DNA from: Martelella lutilitoris
GTDB lineage: Bacteria > Pseudomonadota > Alphaproteobacteria > Rhizobiales > Rhizobiaceae
NCBI RefSeq assembly: GCF_005924265.1
Contig: NZ_VCLB01000006.1
Location: forward strand, 124,001-188,000
Length of the DNA: 64,000 bases
Direction: 5' to 3'
A program made the translations under genes and the position numbers. Below, piece after piece: positions 36,132 to 45,381 of the stretch; the stretch's first letter is position 1; each line of letters starts with the position of its first letter. The notes under the pieces were generated by a model. It saw nothing but the letters and a program-made list of their open reading frames with translations, was not told where the DNA came from and did no database searches.

Positions 36132-37523
36132 TCAGCGAAGAGCCTTGCGCAGGTCCTGGCTTGCGATCTTGTCCTTGATGTTGACGGTGCGCTTCTTTTC
36201 CGGAACGGGTCTCGGCCGGGCAAAGAAACGGGCCTCCAGCCTCAGGGGCGCGAGAAAGCGCTCCATCCCCTTCATCGTCTTGATCAGCGCGCCGCGCATG
36301 TCGCGCACGCCGGCATAGCCGGCCGAAATCATCAGTCCGCGCGCATCCCGGTCGCTCAAGAGGAAATCGACCGACTGCATCAGCGCTTCCGCGCTTTCGA
36401 CGGTCCGCACAGCGCCGCGCTGGCGAAGCTGCCTGTAGGTGTCGCGGAAATTGTCGACATTGGGACCGGTGATCACCGCGGCCCCGAGCATGGCCGGCTC
36501 AAGCGGGTTCTGTCCGCCCTTGGCGATCAGGGAGCGGCCGACGAAGGCGATCTCCGTCAGGCGCAGGTAAAGCCCCATATCACCCATCGTGTCGCCCAGA
36601 AGAATGTCCGTCTCCTCCGCCGGTATCTCGTCGCGCGAACGCCGGCAGACATTGAGCCCTTTCGCGGCGAACAATCCGGCCAGAACATCGCCGCGATCGG
36701 GATGGCGCGGCACAATGATGGTCAGGAGGCCACGATGCTTGCCGCGCAGCGCCACATGCACGTCGGCGGCGATTTTTTCCTCGCCGTCAAAGGTCGAAAT
36801 CGCGGCCCAGACGGGTCGATCCCCGATCGCCTCGCGCAAGGTCCGGACAAGCTGGTCATCGGCCGGCGGCGCGTCGCGATCGACTTTCAGGTTGCCGGCC
36901 ACCGTGACATGCAGGGCACCGAGATCGGAAAAGCGCTCGGCATCCAAATCGGTCTGGGCCATGACCAGGGAAAAGCGGGAGAACAGGCTGCGCGCCAGTT
37001 CCCGGCGATGCATCCAGCGCTCGAAGGAACGATCGGAAATCCGGCCGTTGACGATGATCTGGGCGATCTTGCGACGGGCGAGCTCGCCGATCGTGACCGG
37101 CCACACCTCCGTCTCCACATTGACGGCGAGGTCCGGCCGCCAGTGATCGAGGAAACGGGAGACGGCCGGCATCGCGTCGATCGGCACATATTGATGGATC
37201 ACGTCGCCGCCGAAACGCTCGGCAGCCAGCCTTGCGGAGGTCACCGTTCCCGTCGTCAGCAGAATGGAGAGACCGCAGCCTTTGATCTGCTCGATCAACT
37301 GTGTCACGGCCAGCGTCTCGCCGACGCTTGCCGCATGGATCCAGACCAGCGGCCCGTCGGGCCGGGGGAGACCGGACCGCCCGAAACGCTCTCCGAGGCG
37401 ACCGCGCTCTTCCTTTCCCTTGTGCTTGCGATACTGAAGTATCGCCCACAACAACGGATAGCCCAGAACACCGCCGAGCCAATACCCGTTTTTGGCGAGC
37501 CAAACTGAAAGGCCAGTTTTCAT
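36132..37523 (-). CDS. waaA: 3-deoxy-D-manno-octulosonic acid transferase
   Basis: A 463-residue GT30 glycosyltransferase adding Kdo to lipid IVA from CMP-Kdo. The N-terminal helix KNGYWLGGVLGYPLLWAILQYRKHKG anchors it in the membrane; WIHAASVGETLAVTQLI near 65 is the family signature, with ASVGE holding the catalytic Glu; VNVETEVWPVTIGELARRKIAQIIVNGRIS near 130; and FVGRSLIAKGGQNPLEPAMLGAAVITGPNVDNFRD near 320. Start ATG 37523 (MKTGLSVWLAKNG). The basic C-terminal tail (ARPRPVPEKKRTVNIKD) is longer than in enterobacteria. Upstream lie 257 bases and then the DUF4170 gene, a conserved rhizobial order. Confidence 0.94.
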   Translation of the reverse strand: MKTGLSVWLAKNGYWLGGVLGYPLLWAILQYRKHKGKEERGRLGERFGRSGLPRPDGPLVWIHAASVGETLAVTQLIEQIKGCGLSILLTTGTVTSARLAAERFGGDVIHQYVPIDAMPAVSRFLDHWRPDLAVNVETEVWPVTIGELARRKIAQIIVNGRISDRSFERWMHRRELARSLFSRFSLVMAQTDLDAERFSDLGALHVTVAGNLKVDRDAPPADDQLVRTLREAIGDRPVWAAISTFDGEEKIAADVHVALRGKHRGLLTIIVPRHPDRGDVLAGLFAAKGLNVCRRSRDEIPAEETDILLGDTMGDMGLYLRLTEIAFVGRSLIAKGGQNPLEPAMLGAAVITGPNVDNFRDTYRQLRQRGAVRTVESAEALMQSVDFLLSDRDARGLMISAGYAGVRDMRGALIKTMKGMERFLAPLRLEARFFARPRPVPEKKRTVNIKDKIASQDLRKALR

Positions 37524-37780
37524 ACCTTCGTCCGCATCCCCGTTCTCAAACCTAAGGACAGGCAGCCGCACCGCTACCAAAACGCGAATCACCTGTTCCT
37601 AGAAATACCATCAAGCGGGAATCCGGACCAAGCCAACAATTTCGAAAAATGCCGTTTTGCCGATGCGTTCAACAAGAAACGCAAAGTAACGCAGGGCTCT
37701 ACTTACACAGAACGCGCTAATCTGCAGAACCGCTAAAACACATCTGTGCGGCGAAAAGAAGGAGGCCGACCCGCCGTAGG

Positions 37781-38014
37781 TTAGCTTTCGGGATCGAGAA
37801 GGCGGTGCAGGTGAACGATGAAATAGCGCATATGGGCATTGTCGACCGTCTGCTGGGCCTTTGATTTCCAGGCCGCATGCGCGCTCGCGTAATTCGGATA
37901 GATGCCGACGATGTCGAGCGCGTCGAGATCGGTGAATTTCGTGCTCTTCAGGTTTTCCAGTTCGCCACCGAAGACGAGATGCAGCAACTGCTTGTTTTCA
38001 ACCGTATCAGCCAT
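37781..38014 (-). CDS. DUF4170 domain-containing protein
   Basis: A 77-residue protein of the DUF4170 family, typical of alphaproteobacteria and commonly placed beside waaA and the inositol-phosphatase-like gene. Features: QLLHLVFGGELENLKSTKFTD, VGIYPNYASAHAAWKSKAQQTVDNAHMRYFIVHLHRLLDP. No catalytic motif, signal peptide or membrane segment is seen; the pattern resembles small proteins that bind partners. Start ATG 38014 (MADTVENKQ) is preceded by AGGCTCAAC; the frame upstream is only an overlap with the cysQ-like gene. Function unknown. Confidence 0.82.
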   Translation of the reverse strand: MADTVENKQLLHLVFGGELENLKSTKFTDLDALDIVGIYPNYASAHAAWKSKAQQTVDNAHMRYFIVHLHRLLDPES

Positions 38015-38081
38015 GTTGAGCCTCACTTGTTCGTTTGCCTCAAGTCCTCCGGCCTCTGTGTCGAAGGTTTGATTGCTCTTG

Positions 38082-38939
38082 TCAAGATTGTCCGGACGGG
38101 CCGAATTGCCGCAACAGCGTGTCGACCAGCGCGCGGTTGCCGGCAAAGAGCGTACCGTGACGCACGCCCGAGCGGTTGTAGCTGAGCGCCCTGCCCGCGT
38201 CATCAACGAGAGCGGCCCCGGCGCGCGCGAGAATAATGTCGGCGGCGGCAAGGTCCCAGTCATGGGAATTCGGCTTGACCAGCGTGCCGTCAAGCCGACC
38301 TTCGGCCACGAGCGCAAGACGATAGGCCAGCGAGGGAATATAGGCCGCCCGCCTCAGTCTTTCGCGAAAGCGCGGATGAAACCTGTCGGCCAGGCTTGCG
38401 GGCAGGCAGAGTTCGAGCTGCTCGCCGTCCGCGCCGCCCCGGTTTTCGGACGCCTGGATCGCCGCGCCGTTCAGCATGGCTGGCCCGCCGTCCATCGCGG
38501 TGTAGACATCGCCGAGCGCCGGCGCCACCAGCACGCCGGCCACCGGCCGCTTGCGGCTGACCACGGCGACGCTGACCACCCAGTTCGTCTGCCCGCCGAG
38601 AAAGCCACGCGTGCCGTCGATCGGGTCGACGACGAAGGCGCGCTCGGTGTCAAGGCGGCGCAAATCATCCTGACTTTCCTCCGAAAGCCAGCCATAGTCC
38701 GGCCGCGCCTTCATCAGGATCGCCTCCAGGCATTCATTGGCCGCGTAATCCGCGGCGCTGACCGGCGACTGGCCGCCATTCTTCCACCAGACTTCCGGGT
38801 CTTGCCCGAAATGCGACAGCGCCACGGCGCCCGCCTCCCGCGCCGCATCCTCGATGAGCGCAAGATCGGACGACCAGTCCTCGCCGGTGGTTTCATAGTC
38901 AGTCAATCGTATCTGCCTTTCCGGGACCGTCCCGGTCAT
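38082..38939 (-). CDS. CysQ-like 3'(2'),5'-bisphosphate nucleotidase / inositol-phosphatase family protein
   Basis: A 285-residue Mg-dependent Li-sensitive phosphatase fold. Metal motifs: WLSEESQDD (~95), DPIDGTRGFLGG (~115; motif DPxDGT), and HDWDLAAADIILARAG (~225; motif WD). The spacing fits CysQ (adenosine 3',5'-bisphosphate nucleotidase) or an inositol monophosphatase. Placed upstream of DUF4170 and waaA, which suggests a role in lipopolysaccharide or sulfur metabolism; substrate is undetermined. ATG 38939. Confidence 0.84.
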   Translation of the reverse strand: MTGTVPERQIRLTDYETTGEDWSSDLALIEDAAREAGAVALSHFGQDPEVWWKNGGQSPVSAADYAANECLEAILMKARPDYGWLSEESQDDLRRLDTERAFVVDPIDGTRGFLGGQTNWVVSVAVVSRKRPVAGVLVAPALGDVYTAMDGGPAMLNGAAIQASENRGGADGEQLELCLPASLADRFHPRFRERLRRAAYIPSLAYRLALVAEGRLDGTLVKPNSHDWDLAAADIILARAGAALVDDAGRALSYNRSGVRHGTLFAGNRALVDTLLRQFGPSGQS

Positions 38940-39006
38940 TCGGCCGGGACGGCCGGTTGGGGACGAGAGGAAGATATAGAGCTTTTCCGGAATATTGCGA
39001 GCCTAT

Positions 39007-40368
39007 CTAGCGCCCGGCCAGCGTCAGCCCCTCGACAAGGATGCTGGGCGCAGCAATCGAATAGAGGCGATCAAGGTCGGTTGCCGGCGTCATGGACAGG
39101 AACATGTCCCTGAGGTTGCCGGCAATCGTGACCTGAGAGACCGGATAGGCGATCTCGCCGTTCTCGATCCAGAAGCCGCTCGCGCCGCGCGAATATTCGC
39201 CGGTCACCATGTTGACGCCATGGCCGATCAGTTCGGTCACGTAGAGCCCGGTCCCGATCTCCCGCATCAGCTCTTCCGGGCTTTTTGCGCCCGGCTCAAG
39301 GGAAAGATTGGTCGGAGACGCGGAAAGCGAATTGCCCGAGCGCGTGCCGCGCCCGTTGGTCTCAAAGCCCAGCTCGCGTCCAAGTGCGGTGGACAGGAAC
39401 CACTGCTGCAGCACGCCATCCTCGACCATTGCCAGCCTGCGGCTTTCCACGCCCTCGCCGTCGAAGGGCTGCGAGCCCGCACCGCGCAGGATCGACGGGT
39501 CGTCGATCACATTCACGCCGGCCTTCAGGACCTGCTTGCCGAGCCTGTCGCGGAGGAAACTGGTCTTGCGGGCAACGGCAGAGCCTGAGATCGCGCCGGC
39601 CAGATGACCAAGGAGGCTGCGCGCCTGCTTGGCCTCGAACAACACGGCAGCGCCCTTGCGGGTTTCAAGCTGGCGCGGTGAAAGCCGCGCGACCGCGCGT
39701 TCGCCGGCCTCACGACCGATCTCCGCGGCCGGGCGCAGATCGCCGTCATGAGAGCGCGCGTCGCTGTCATGGTCGCGTTGCATGCCGGCGCCCTCGCCCG
39801 CGACGACCGAGACCGAGGTGGACGAATAGGATCGGCGATAGCCGCCGGCAAAGCCGTCCGAGGTCACCAGCGCGAAGGCCACTTCGCCGTGCGCCGCCCC
39901 GGCGCCGGAGCTTCTCGTGACGCCCTCGACCGAAAGCGCAGCTTCCTCGGCGGCGAGCGCGCGAGCGGCGAGCATCTCGGTTGAAACCTCGGTCGGATCG
40001 TAAAGATCGAGATCCGGAACCGCGCGCGCCAGCCGGTCGGGATCGGCGAGGCTTGCGAAGGGGTCTTCCGGCGAGACCCTCGCCATCGCCAATGCGCGAT
40101 CTACCAGCGTTTCCACATCGTCATCGGTATTGGTCGAGACGCTGGCGACCTTCGCGCCGGAAAACACGCGCAGCGAAAAGCCCCGGTTTTCGGAGGCCTG
40201 CGCGTTTTCGCGCTTTCCCTCGCGCACAGAGACGCTATTGGACGCCCCTTCGGAGACGACCACATCGGCAGCGTCGGCGCCTTTTTGTTTCGCAACTGCG
40301 AGGATCCGCGCCGCGCTCTCGATCAGTTGACCGGAATCTTTGTGCGATAGTTTCGATGACATGGGCAT
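39007..40368 (-). CDS. pmbA: PmbA/TldE subunit of the TldD/TldE metalloprotease
   Basis: A 453-residue member of the TldD/PmbA family. PmbA with TldD processes peptide antibiotics and degrades unfolded peptides. Visible blocks: ADVVVSEGASNSVSVREGKRENAQASENRGFSLRVFSGAK (~33-72), DPFASLADPDRL (~100), SLLGHLAGAISGSAVARKTSFLRDRLGKQVL (~258-288), ELIGHGVNMVTGEYSRGASGFWIENGEIAYPV (~388-418). No HExxxH zinc motif is present where TldD has one, which identifies the non-catalytic PmbA/TldE partner. ATG 40368 or 40362; AAGGAAAGG lies upstream. Divergent from the Kef antiporter. Confidence 0.86.
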   Translation of the reverse strand: MPMSSKLSHKDSGQLIESAARILAVAKQKGADAADVVVSEGASNSVSVREGKRENAQASENRGFSLRVFSGAKVASVSTNTDDDVETLVDRALAMARVSPEDPFASLADPDRLARAVPDLDLYDPTEVSTEMLAARALAAEEAALSVEGVTRSSGAGAAHGEVAFALVTSDGFAGGYRRSYSSTSVSVVAGEGAGMQRDHDSDARSHDGDLRPAAEIGREAGERAVARLSPRQLETRKGAAVLFEAKQARSLLGHLAGAISGSAVARKTSFLRDRLGKQVLKAGVNVIDDPSILRGAGSQPFDGEGVESRRLAMVEDGVLQQWFLSTALGRELGFETNGRGTRSGNSLSASPTNLSLEPGAKSPEELMREIGTGLYVTELIGHGVNMVTGEYSRGASGFWIENGEIAYPVSQVTIAGNLRDMFLSMTPATDLDRLYSIAAPSILVEGLTLAGR

Positions 40369-40465
40369 TGGCCTTTCCTTGGGCTTCCATTTATTGTTCA
40401 CTTTCCATCGCATCAAGTATCGTTCACTTCGGTCGTTCGATTTCTTCACATTCAGGGATCAGTAT

Positions 40466-42274
40466 ATGGCGACGACGCAGAGCCTCTTCACCGAAACCGT
40501 ATGGATGCTGGGGGCGGCCGCGATTGCCGCGCCGATCTTCAAGCGGCTGGGGCTAGGCACAGTACTCGGCTACCTTGCCGGCGGCGTCGTCATCGGCCCG
40601 GTTCTGCAACGCATCACGAATGGCGAGGAGGTTCTCCACGTCGCCGAACTCGGCATCGTCTTCCTGCTGTTCATGATCGGGCTGGAGTTGAAGCCGGCGC
40701 GTCTGTGGACCATGCGCAAGGATATTTTCGGCCTCGGCCTTGCCCAGGTCACGGTCACCGCCGCCATCCTGGTCCCGCTCGCCCATCTCGGCGGCGTGGG
40801 CAACTGGAGCGCAGCCGTGATCGCCGGCTCCGGCCTCGCCCTGTCGTCAACGGCCTTCGCCATGCAGATCCTCGACGACAGCGGCGACGTCAACACCCGC
40901 TACGGTCAGCGTTCCTTCTCCATGCTGCTGTTTCAGGACATCGCCATCGTCCCGCTTCTGGCGCTTGTCAGCATTCTTGGCGGCGGCGTCGAGGAGGCGA
41001 CGACCTCCGACATGCTGACGAGTGCCGCCCTTGCACTTCTGGTGGTCGCGCTGATGGTCGCCGCCGGCCGCTATGTGCTGACGCCGGTTTTCCAGATCAT
41101 CGCCGCGACCGGCGCGCGCGAGGTGATGATCGTCGCGGCGCTGTTCCTCGTCATCGGTTCGGCCATGGCCATGCAGATGGTGGGCCTCTCCATGGCGATG
41201 GGCGCGTTCCTTGCCGGCGTGATGCTCGCCGAATCATCCTACCGCCATGAGCTCGAGGCCGATATCGAGCCCTTCCGGGGCGTGTTTCTCTCGATCTTCT
41301 TCATCGCCGTCGGGCTCTCGCTCGAGCTCCAGGTGGTCTATGACAACCTCCTGCTCATCGTCATCGCCGTGCCGGTGCTCCTTGCCGTCAAGGCAGCGGT
41401 CATCTACGGCCTCTGTCGGGTCTCGGGCTCGGGACATGACGAGGCGATCCGCATTGCCGCCCTCCTGCCCCAGGGCGGCGAATTCGGCTTCGTCATGTTC
41501 TCGACGGCGGCTGCCGCCGGGGTGCTGTCGAACGCCATTGCCTCGGTGCTGATCGCGGTGGTGACGCTCTCCATGGTCGCGACGCCGCTTTGCGTGCGGC
41601 TGGCCGAGCGGATCACGACGCGCCAGGAGGGCCACGAGGAGATGGAGGAGGATTTCGATGGCGCCGACGCCGACGTGCTGATGGTCGGCTTCTCCCGCTT
41701 CGGCCAGATCGCGGCGCAGATCCTTCTGGCAAGCGGCCGCGACGTCACCATCATCGACTATTCTGCCGAACGTATCCGTCAGGCATCGGCCTTCGGCTTC
41801 CACATCTATTTCGGCGACGGCACCCGCAAGGAGGTGCTTGTCGCCGCCGGCATCGAGAAGGCCAAGATCGTTGCCGTGTGCACCCAGAAGCGCGAAATCA
41901 CCGACCGGGTGATCGACGTGGTGCAGGAGAATTTTCCCCGCGCCCACATCTACGCCCGCTCCTATGACCGGGGCCACACGCTGGCGCTGCGCCAGCGCGG
42001 CGTCGAATACGAGCTGCGCGAGACGCTGGAGTCCGGCCTCGTCTTCGGCAAGGAAACGCTGATCGCGCTCGGCACGAGCGAGGACGAGGCGACCGCGATC
42101 ACCGACGACATCCGCCGTCGCGACGCCAAGCGGCTGGAAATCCAGGCGGTTGAGGGCATCATGGCCGGCTCCGACATGCTCCACACCCACCCCGTCAGCC
42201 CTGAACCGCTGATGCGGCCGAAGCGCAACCGGATCGATCCGACCGTCAAGGTCACCGGCAAGGATATGGCCTGA
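40466..42274 (+). CDS. Kef/CPA2-type monovalent cation:proton antiporter with TrkA-N domain
   Basis: A 602-residue inner-membrane antiporter resembling KefB/KefC. About 12-13 hydrophobic helices occupy residues 1-380 (e.g. LGTVLGYLAGGVVIGPVL, VTVTAAILVPLAHLGGVG, SMAMGAFLAGVMLAESSYRHELEADIEPFRGVFLSIFFIAVG, with the conserved ion-pathway acids). A cytosolic TrkA-N NAD-binding domain follows (~405-525: VLMVGFSRFGQIAAQILLASGRDVTIIDY). Kef proteins release K+ under electrophile stress, gated by glutathione adducts; the gene is followed six bases later by the convergent grxB. Start ATG 40466. Confidence 0.87.
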   Translation: MATTQSLFTETVWMLGAAAIAAPIFKRLGLGTVLGYLAGGVVIGPVLQRITNGEEVLHVAELGIVFLLFMIGLELKPARLWTMRKDIFGLGLAQVTVTAAILVPLAHLGGVGNWSAAVIAGSGLALSSTAFAMQILDDSGDVNTRYGQRSFSMLLFQDIAIVPLLALVSILGGGVEEATTSDMLTSAALALLVVALMVAAGRYVLTPVFQIIAATGAREVMIVAALFLVIGSAMAMQMVGLSMAMGAFLAGVMLAESSYRHELEADIEPFRGVFLSIFFIAVGLSLELQVVYDNLLLIVIAVPVLLAVKAAVIYGLCRVSGSGHDEAIRIAALLPQGGEFGFVMFSTAAAAGVLSNAIASVLIAVVTLSMVATPLCVRLAERITTRQEGHEEMEEDFDGADADVLMVGFSRFGQIAAQILLASGRDVTIIDYSAERIRQASAFGFHIYFGDGTRKEVLVAAGIEKAKIVAVCTQKREITDRVIDVVQENFPRAHIYARSYDRGHTLALRQRGVEYELRETLESGLVFGKETLIALGTSEDEATAITDDIRRRDAKRLEIQAVEGIMAGSDMLHTHPVSPEPLMRPKRNRIDPTVKVTGKDMA

Positions 42275-42280
42275 GCGGCT

Positions 42281-42919
42281 TCAGGCCACCTTGCGCAGTT
42301 CGCTCACCAGCGGCACGCCGCAGCGCTCCGCCATACGCGTGCGGTATGCCTCAACAGGCTCGGGCACGGCGAGGTCCGGCAGGATCGATAGCGAACGCAG
42401 CGTCGGAAACAGCATGATGTCGTCGATGGTCGAGGCTTCGGCGTCGGGCAGAAAGGACGACAGCGCCCCAAGACCTTTGAGGATTTCGGCCTTGTGGGTT
42501 TCGGTTTCGGCCAAAAGCCCGTCGAAGGCGCCGAACGTGGCTTCTTTCTTTTCGGTGAAATAGGCGCGGGCCGAAGCGGTCCGGAACTCGGGAAAGACCG
42601 GATCCGGCGTGCGCGGGATCACCAGCGCGTTGACAGTGCTGCCCCAGGTCTTCAGCCAATCGGTGATCTCCTTGCGTGGCGTGCCGGCAAACAGGCGCTC
42701 GCCCGAGAGACCATCAACCTTGTGAACGATATCGAGGCTTTCGGCCAGATGTCCGTCATCATCCTCCAGGATCGGCGCCATCTTCTTGCCGATCATTGCG
42801 ATCGGCGTTTCCTCGTCGTCATTGGCCATGAAGGCAAGCTCGAAGGGGATGTTCTTCAGCCCAAAGGGCATCCGGGCTCTCACGCAGAACGGGCAATGGT
42901 CGTAAACATAAAGCTTCAT
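42281..42919 (-). CDS. grxB: Glutaredoxin 2
   Basis: A 212-residue GrxB-type glutaredoxin with a GST-like fold. Thioredoxin N-terminal domain: KLYVYDHCPFCVRARMPFGLKNIPFEL, active site Cys-Pro-Phe-Cys (residues 9-12); MIGKKMAPILEDDDGHLAESLDIVHKVDGL (~43-72) supplies the cis-Pro and glutathione-binding S-x-D/E. The C-terminal helical domain (~95-205) has the GST-C shape. Reduces protein disulfides with glutathione. Six bases separate its stop from the Kef antiporter stop; convergent placement beside a glutathione-gated antiporter is suggestive. Confidence 0.93.
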   Translation of the reverse strand: MKLYVYDHCPFCVRARMPFGLKNIPFELAFMANDDEETPIAMIGKKMAPILEDDDGHLAESLDIVHKVDGLSGERLFAGTPRKEITDWLKTWGSTVNALVIPRTPDPVFPEFRTASARAYFTEKKEATFGAFDGLLAETETHKAEILKGLGALSSFLPDAEASTIDDIMLFPTLRSLSILPDLAVPEPVEAYRTRMAERCGVPLVSELRKVA

Positions 42920-42967
42920 CAGTATTTCCTTCCTGTTTGAGAGTGCGCCCCCGAAAACACGCTGCGA

Positions 42968-43621
42968 TCAGAGCGCCCGGGCGGCCCATAGCAGTCCACG
43001 GGTCAATATGGCGCGCACATTGGGGATTTCGAGCTCATCCGCCGTGTGGCCGAGCGAGGAGTAGAACACCCTGCCCTTGCCATGCGTCGTGGTGAAGACC
43101 ACCGGCATGACCACATTCTTGCGCCAGGGATGGAAGGCGCCGGAAAAAGTCGTGGACGCCAGCACCTCAACCGCAGGATCGTAATTCAGGTAATATTGCT
43201 CGGACGTGTGTTCGAAACTCTCGATGCCGTCCATGATCGGGTGATCGGGACGGGTCACATCGACCCGATAGGTGATGATGTCGCCGGGATGGGAGACCCA
43301 GTAGCAGCTTGCGGCATAGCGGAACGGCACGCTGGCGCGAAAACTCGTCGCAAGGCCCATGTGATATCCGGCAAGCCCTGTGCCTGCCTGAACGGCGGCG
43401 ATCAGCTTCGCCATCTTCTCCTTTGAAAGCTCGCCATCCGTGATCACCGGCACCACAAGCGCGTTGGTCCCGACATCCTCGGCGCCGAGCGCGTCATAGT
43501 CATCGGTCACATCGACCGTGAAGTCATGGGCCTCCAGAATATCGCGGACCGTCTCCGCCCCCTCTCTCGGCGTGTGCAGCGCCATGCCGCCATAGACCAC
43601 TAGCGCCTTTCGCCGTGTCAT
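42968..43621 (-). CDS. ThuA-like (trehalose-utilization) domain protein
   Basis: A 217-residue protein of the ThuA family, which has a class I GATase-like flavodoxin fold. Start ATG 43621 (MTRRKALVVYGGMALHTPREGAETV). Blocks: ALVVPVITDGELSKEKMAKLIAAVQAGTGLAGYHMGLATSF (~55-95) where AGYHMG replaces the GATase nucleophile elbow, YRVDVTRPDHPIMDGIESFEHTSEQYYLNYDP (~125-155; the H-P-I/V-x-x-G and E-x-Y signature), and VFTTTHGKGRVFYSSLGHTADELEIP near 190 (ThuA G-H-x-x-D). ThuA-type proteins act in disaccharide catabolism as keto-sugar enzymes. Downstream of the fused acyltransferase by 28 bases. Confidence 0.85.
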   Translation of the reverse strand: MTRRKALVVYGGMALHTPREGAETVRDILEAHDFTVDVTDDYDALGAEDVGTNALVVPVITDGELSKEKMAKLIAAVQAGTGLAGYHMGLATSFRASVPFRYAASCYWVSHPGDIITYRVDVTRPDHPIMDGIESFEHTSEQYYLNYDPAVEVLASTTFSGAFHPWRKNVVMPVVFTTTHGKGRVFYSSLGHTADELEIPNVRAILTRGLLWAARAL

Positions 43622-43649
43622 GGCCGTCTCCTTCCCTTCAATCGGGGCG

Positions 43650-45296
43650 CTATAGCCCAAGGCCGACGGCCGCCGTGCGATGGACGCCCTTCGGCACATA
43701 GCCAAGCGCATCCTCGCTCTTCAGCAGCCTCGCCGCCAGATGGATGACCGATAGCCACATCTCCGTGCCCTGCAGGCCCGCTTCCTGCCCGTCGGCAAAG
43801 GCAAAGCCCGCATCCGGCTGCCAGCGTTGCGGCGCGCGGGCGATGATTGCGCGGGCCACCGCCTCGGCCTCGGAACGGCGATGATCCGTCTGGGCAAGAC
43901 AGGTCAGCAGCGGATGGATCGTGTCGAGCAGGTTGCAGGCCGTATAGGCCGGCCCGGAGAAGCCATCGTGATTGCGGTAATTGGCAAGCACGGAATTGAT
44001 CGCGGCTTCGGGATGCGGCACCGGCAGGCCGAACTGCGCATAGGTGCCCCGCGTCAGCCGGTAGAAGCCGTTGACCGGCTGAAGCAGGCCTTGCGCCGCT
44101 GTCGGGGCGCCCCAGAGACCGGTCGCGCGGTCGACGTTAAGCGCCAGCCAGCCAAACAGCGTTTCGCGCGCCCGGCCGGTTTCGAAATAACGCGCGTTGA
44201 AATATAGCGCCGTGCCGATCGCATCGACGGCAGCGCCCGCACCCCAGGCATTCTCCCGCCAGGGCAGGCTTTCCAGCCAGGCACAGAGATCGGGCGCATC
44301 GAGCTCGACGGCTGCAATCCTGTGGTCCGGCCGGCTGCCGAGCACCTCCAGCGCATAACCGACAGAGAGCACGTTATAGAGCGCAATGCCATCCTCGCGT
44401 AAGGGAAGGCCCGGTTTTTGCGGCTGGCCGGGATCGGGAAAAAGGCCGGACTGCGGGTCCTGCACGGCTTTCAGCCTGGCAATCGCGGCATCGAGGTCCA
44501 GCCCCTCCGGCCTTTCGTCAAGCCCGGCGGCGATCTCGATCGCATCGCAGAGATGCCGCATGCCTGGACGCGCGGTTCCATCGGCCTCGCGCGAAACGTA
44601 GACGCCGTCGCGCAGGTTTGCCGAGAGGATCGCGCGCCATTCCGTCCTGATTTTCCCGCTAATGTCCCGGAGCGCGCCATCGACGTCGACGCCCACCTTC
44701 GCGCGTTTCTCGCCGCGCTTTCGGATCGGCTTTGCCGGCACGCCGCCGGCGATCATGTAGGGCGGAATATCGCGGGTCACGGTCGCGCCGGCGGCGATCA
44801 CCGCGCCGCGCCCGATGCGCACCCCGTCAAGCACCACCACATTCGCCCCGATCCAGACATCGTCCTCGATGACGATGCCCCGGCTTTCATGCGGCTGGCG
44901 CGAGATCGGAATATCGGGATCCTCATAGCCATGATTGAAGCCCATGATCTGCGCATGCGAGGCAATGCGCACATGATCGCCGCAGGTGACTTTTCCGGCG
45001 AGGCAGGCATAGGCATTGACCGTGCAATCCGCGCCAATCTCGATATCGCCGCGCACAACGGCATAACCGGCAATGTAGGAGCTCGCTCCCAGACGAAGCT
45101 TGTCGGTAAAAACCGCCGCCTTTTCCGCGACATAGGCCGTCCCGTCGATCACCGCGCCGGCATTTTTGGCAAGCGCCGCGCAGCGCGCCCGGTGGGCCGG
45201 GGCATCGATATCCTCGGGCTGGCGCTCCCAGGTCAGGAATTGCAGCCGCGCCTCGTGCAGGCGTGCATCATCTTCGTTCTCAGGATCAGGGTTCAT
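43650..45296 (-). CDS. Two-domain protein: left-handed beta-helix acyltransferase fused to an alpha-toroid (terpenoid-cyclase-like) domain
   Basis: A 548-residue fusion. N-terminal ~60-205: hexapeptide-repeat acyltransferase of the maltose/galactoside O-acetyltransferase type (KLRLGASSYIAGYAVVRGDIEIGADC, GDHVRIASHAQIMGFNHGYED with the candidate catalytic His, DDVWIGANVVVLDGVRIGRGAVIAAGATVTRDIPPYMIAGGVPAKPI). After a basic linker (RKRGEKRAKVG), residues ~215-540 form an all-helical domain rich in Trp/Tyr/Asp with repeated aromatic motifs (DAAIARLKAVQDPQSGLFPDP, WGAGAAVDAIGTALYFNARYF, WGAPTAAQGLLQPVNGFYRL, EMWLSVIHLAARLL), reminiscent of (alpha/alpha)6 toroids. Start ATG 45296 (MNPDPENEDD). Probably O-acetylates or processes a carbohydrate; role of the second domain unknown. 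Confidence 0.75.
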   Translation of the reverse strand: MNPDPENEDDARLHEARLQFLTWERQPEDIDAPAHRARCAALAKNAGAVIDGTAYVAEKAAVFTDKLRLGASSYIAGYAVVRGDIEIGADCTVNAYACLAGKVTCGDHVRIASHAQIMGFNHGYEDPDIPISRQPHESRGIVIEDDVWIGANVVVLDGVRIGRGAVIAAGATVTRDIPPYMIAGGVPAKPIRKRGEKRAKVGVDVDGALRDISGKIRTEWRAILSANLRDGVYVSREADGTARPGMRHLCDAIEIAAGLDERPEGLDLDAAIARLKAVQDPQSGLFPDPGQPQKPGLPLREDGIALYNVLSVGYALEVLGSRPDHRIAAVELDAPDLCAWLESLPWRENAWGAGAAVDAIGTALYFNARYFETGRARETLFGWLALNVDRATGLWGAPTAAQGLLQPVNGFYRLTRGTYAQFGLPVPHPEAAINSVLANYRNHDGFSGPAYTACNLLDTIHPLLTCLAQTDHRRSEAEAVARAIIARAPQRWQPDAGFAFADGQEAGLQGTEMWLSVIHLAARLLKSEDALGYVPKGVHRTAAVGLGL

Positions 45297-45381
45297 CCCG
45301 CCGCTCCGCACGTTCTTCTCAAGGGCCGCCGACCGGGCCGGTTAGGCCGGACCGACGCAGTATCGTGACTCCATAACGCGC

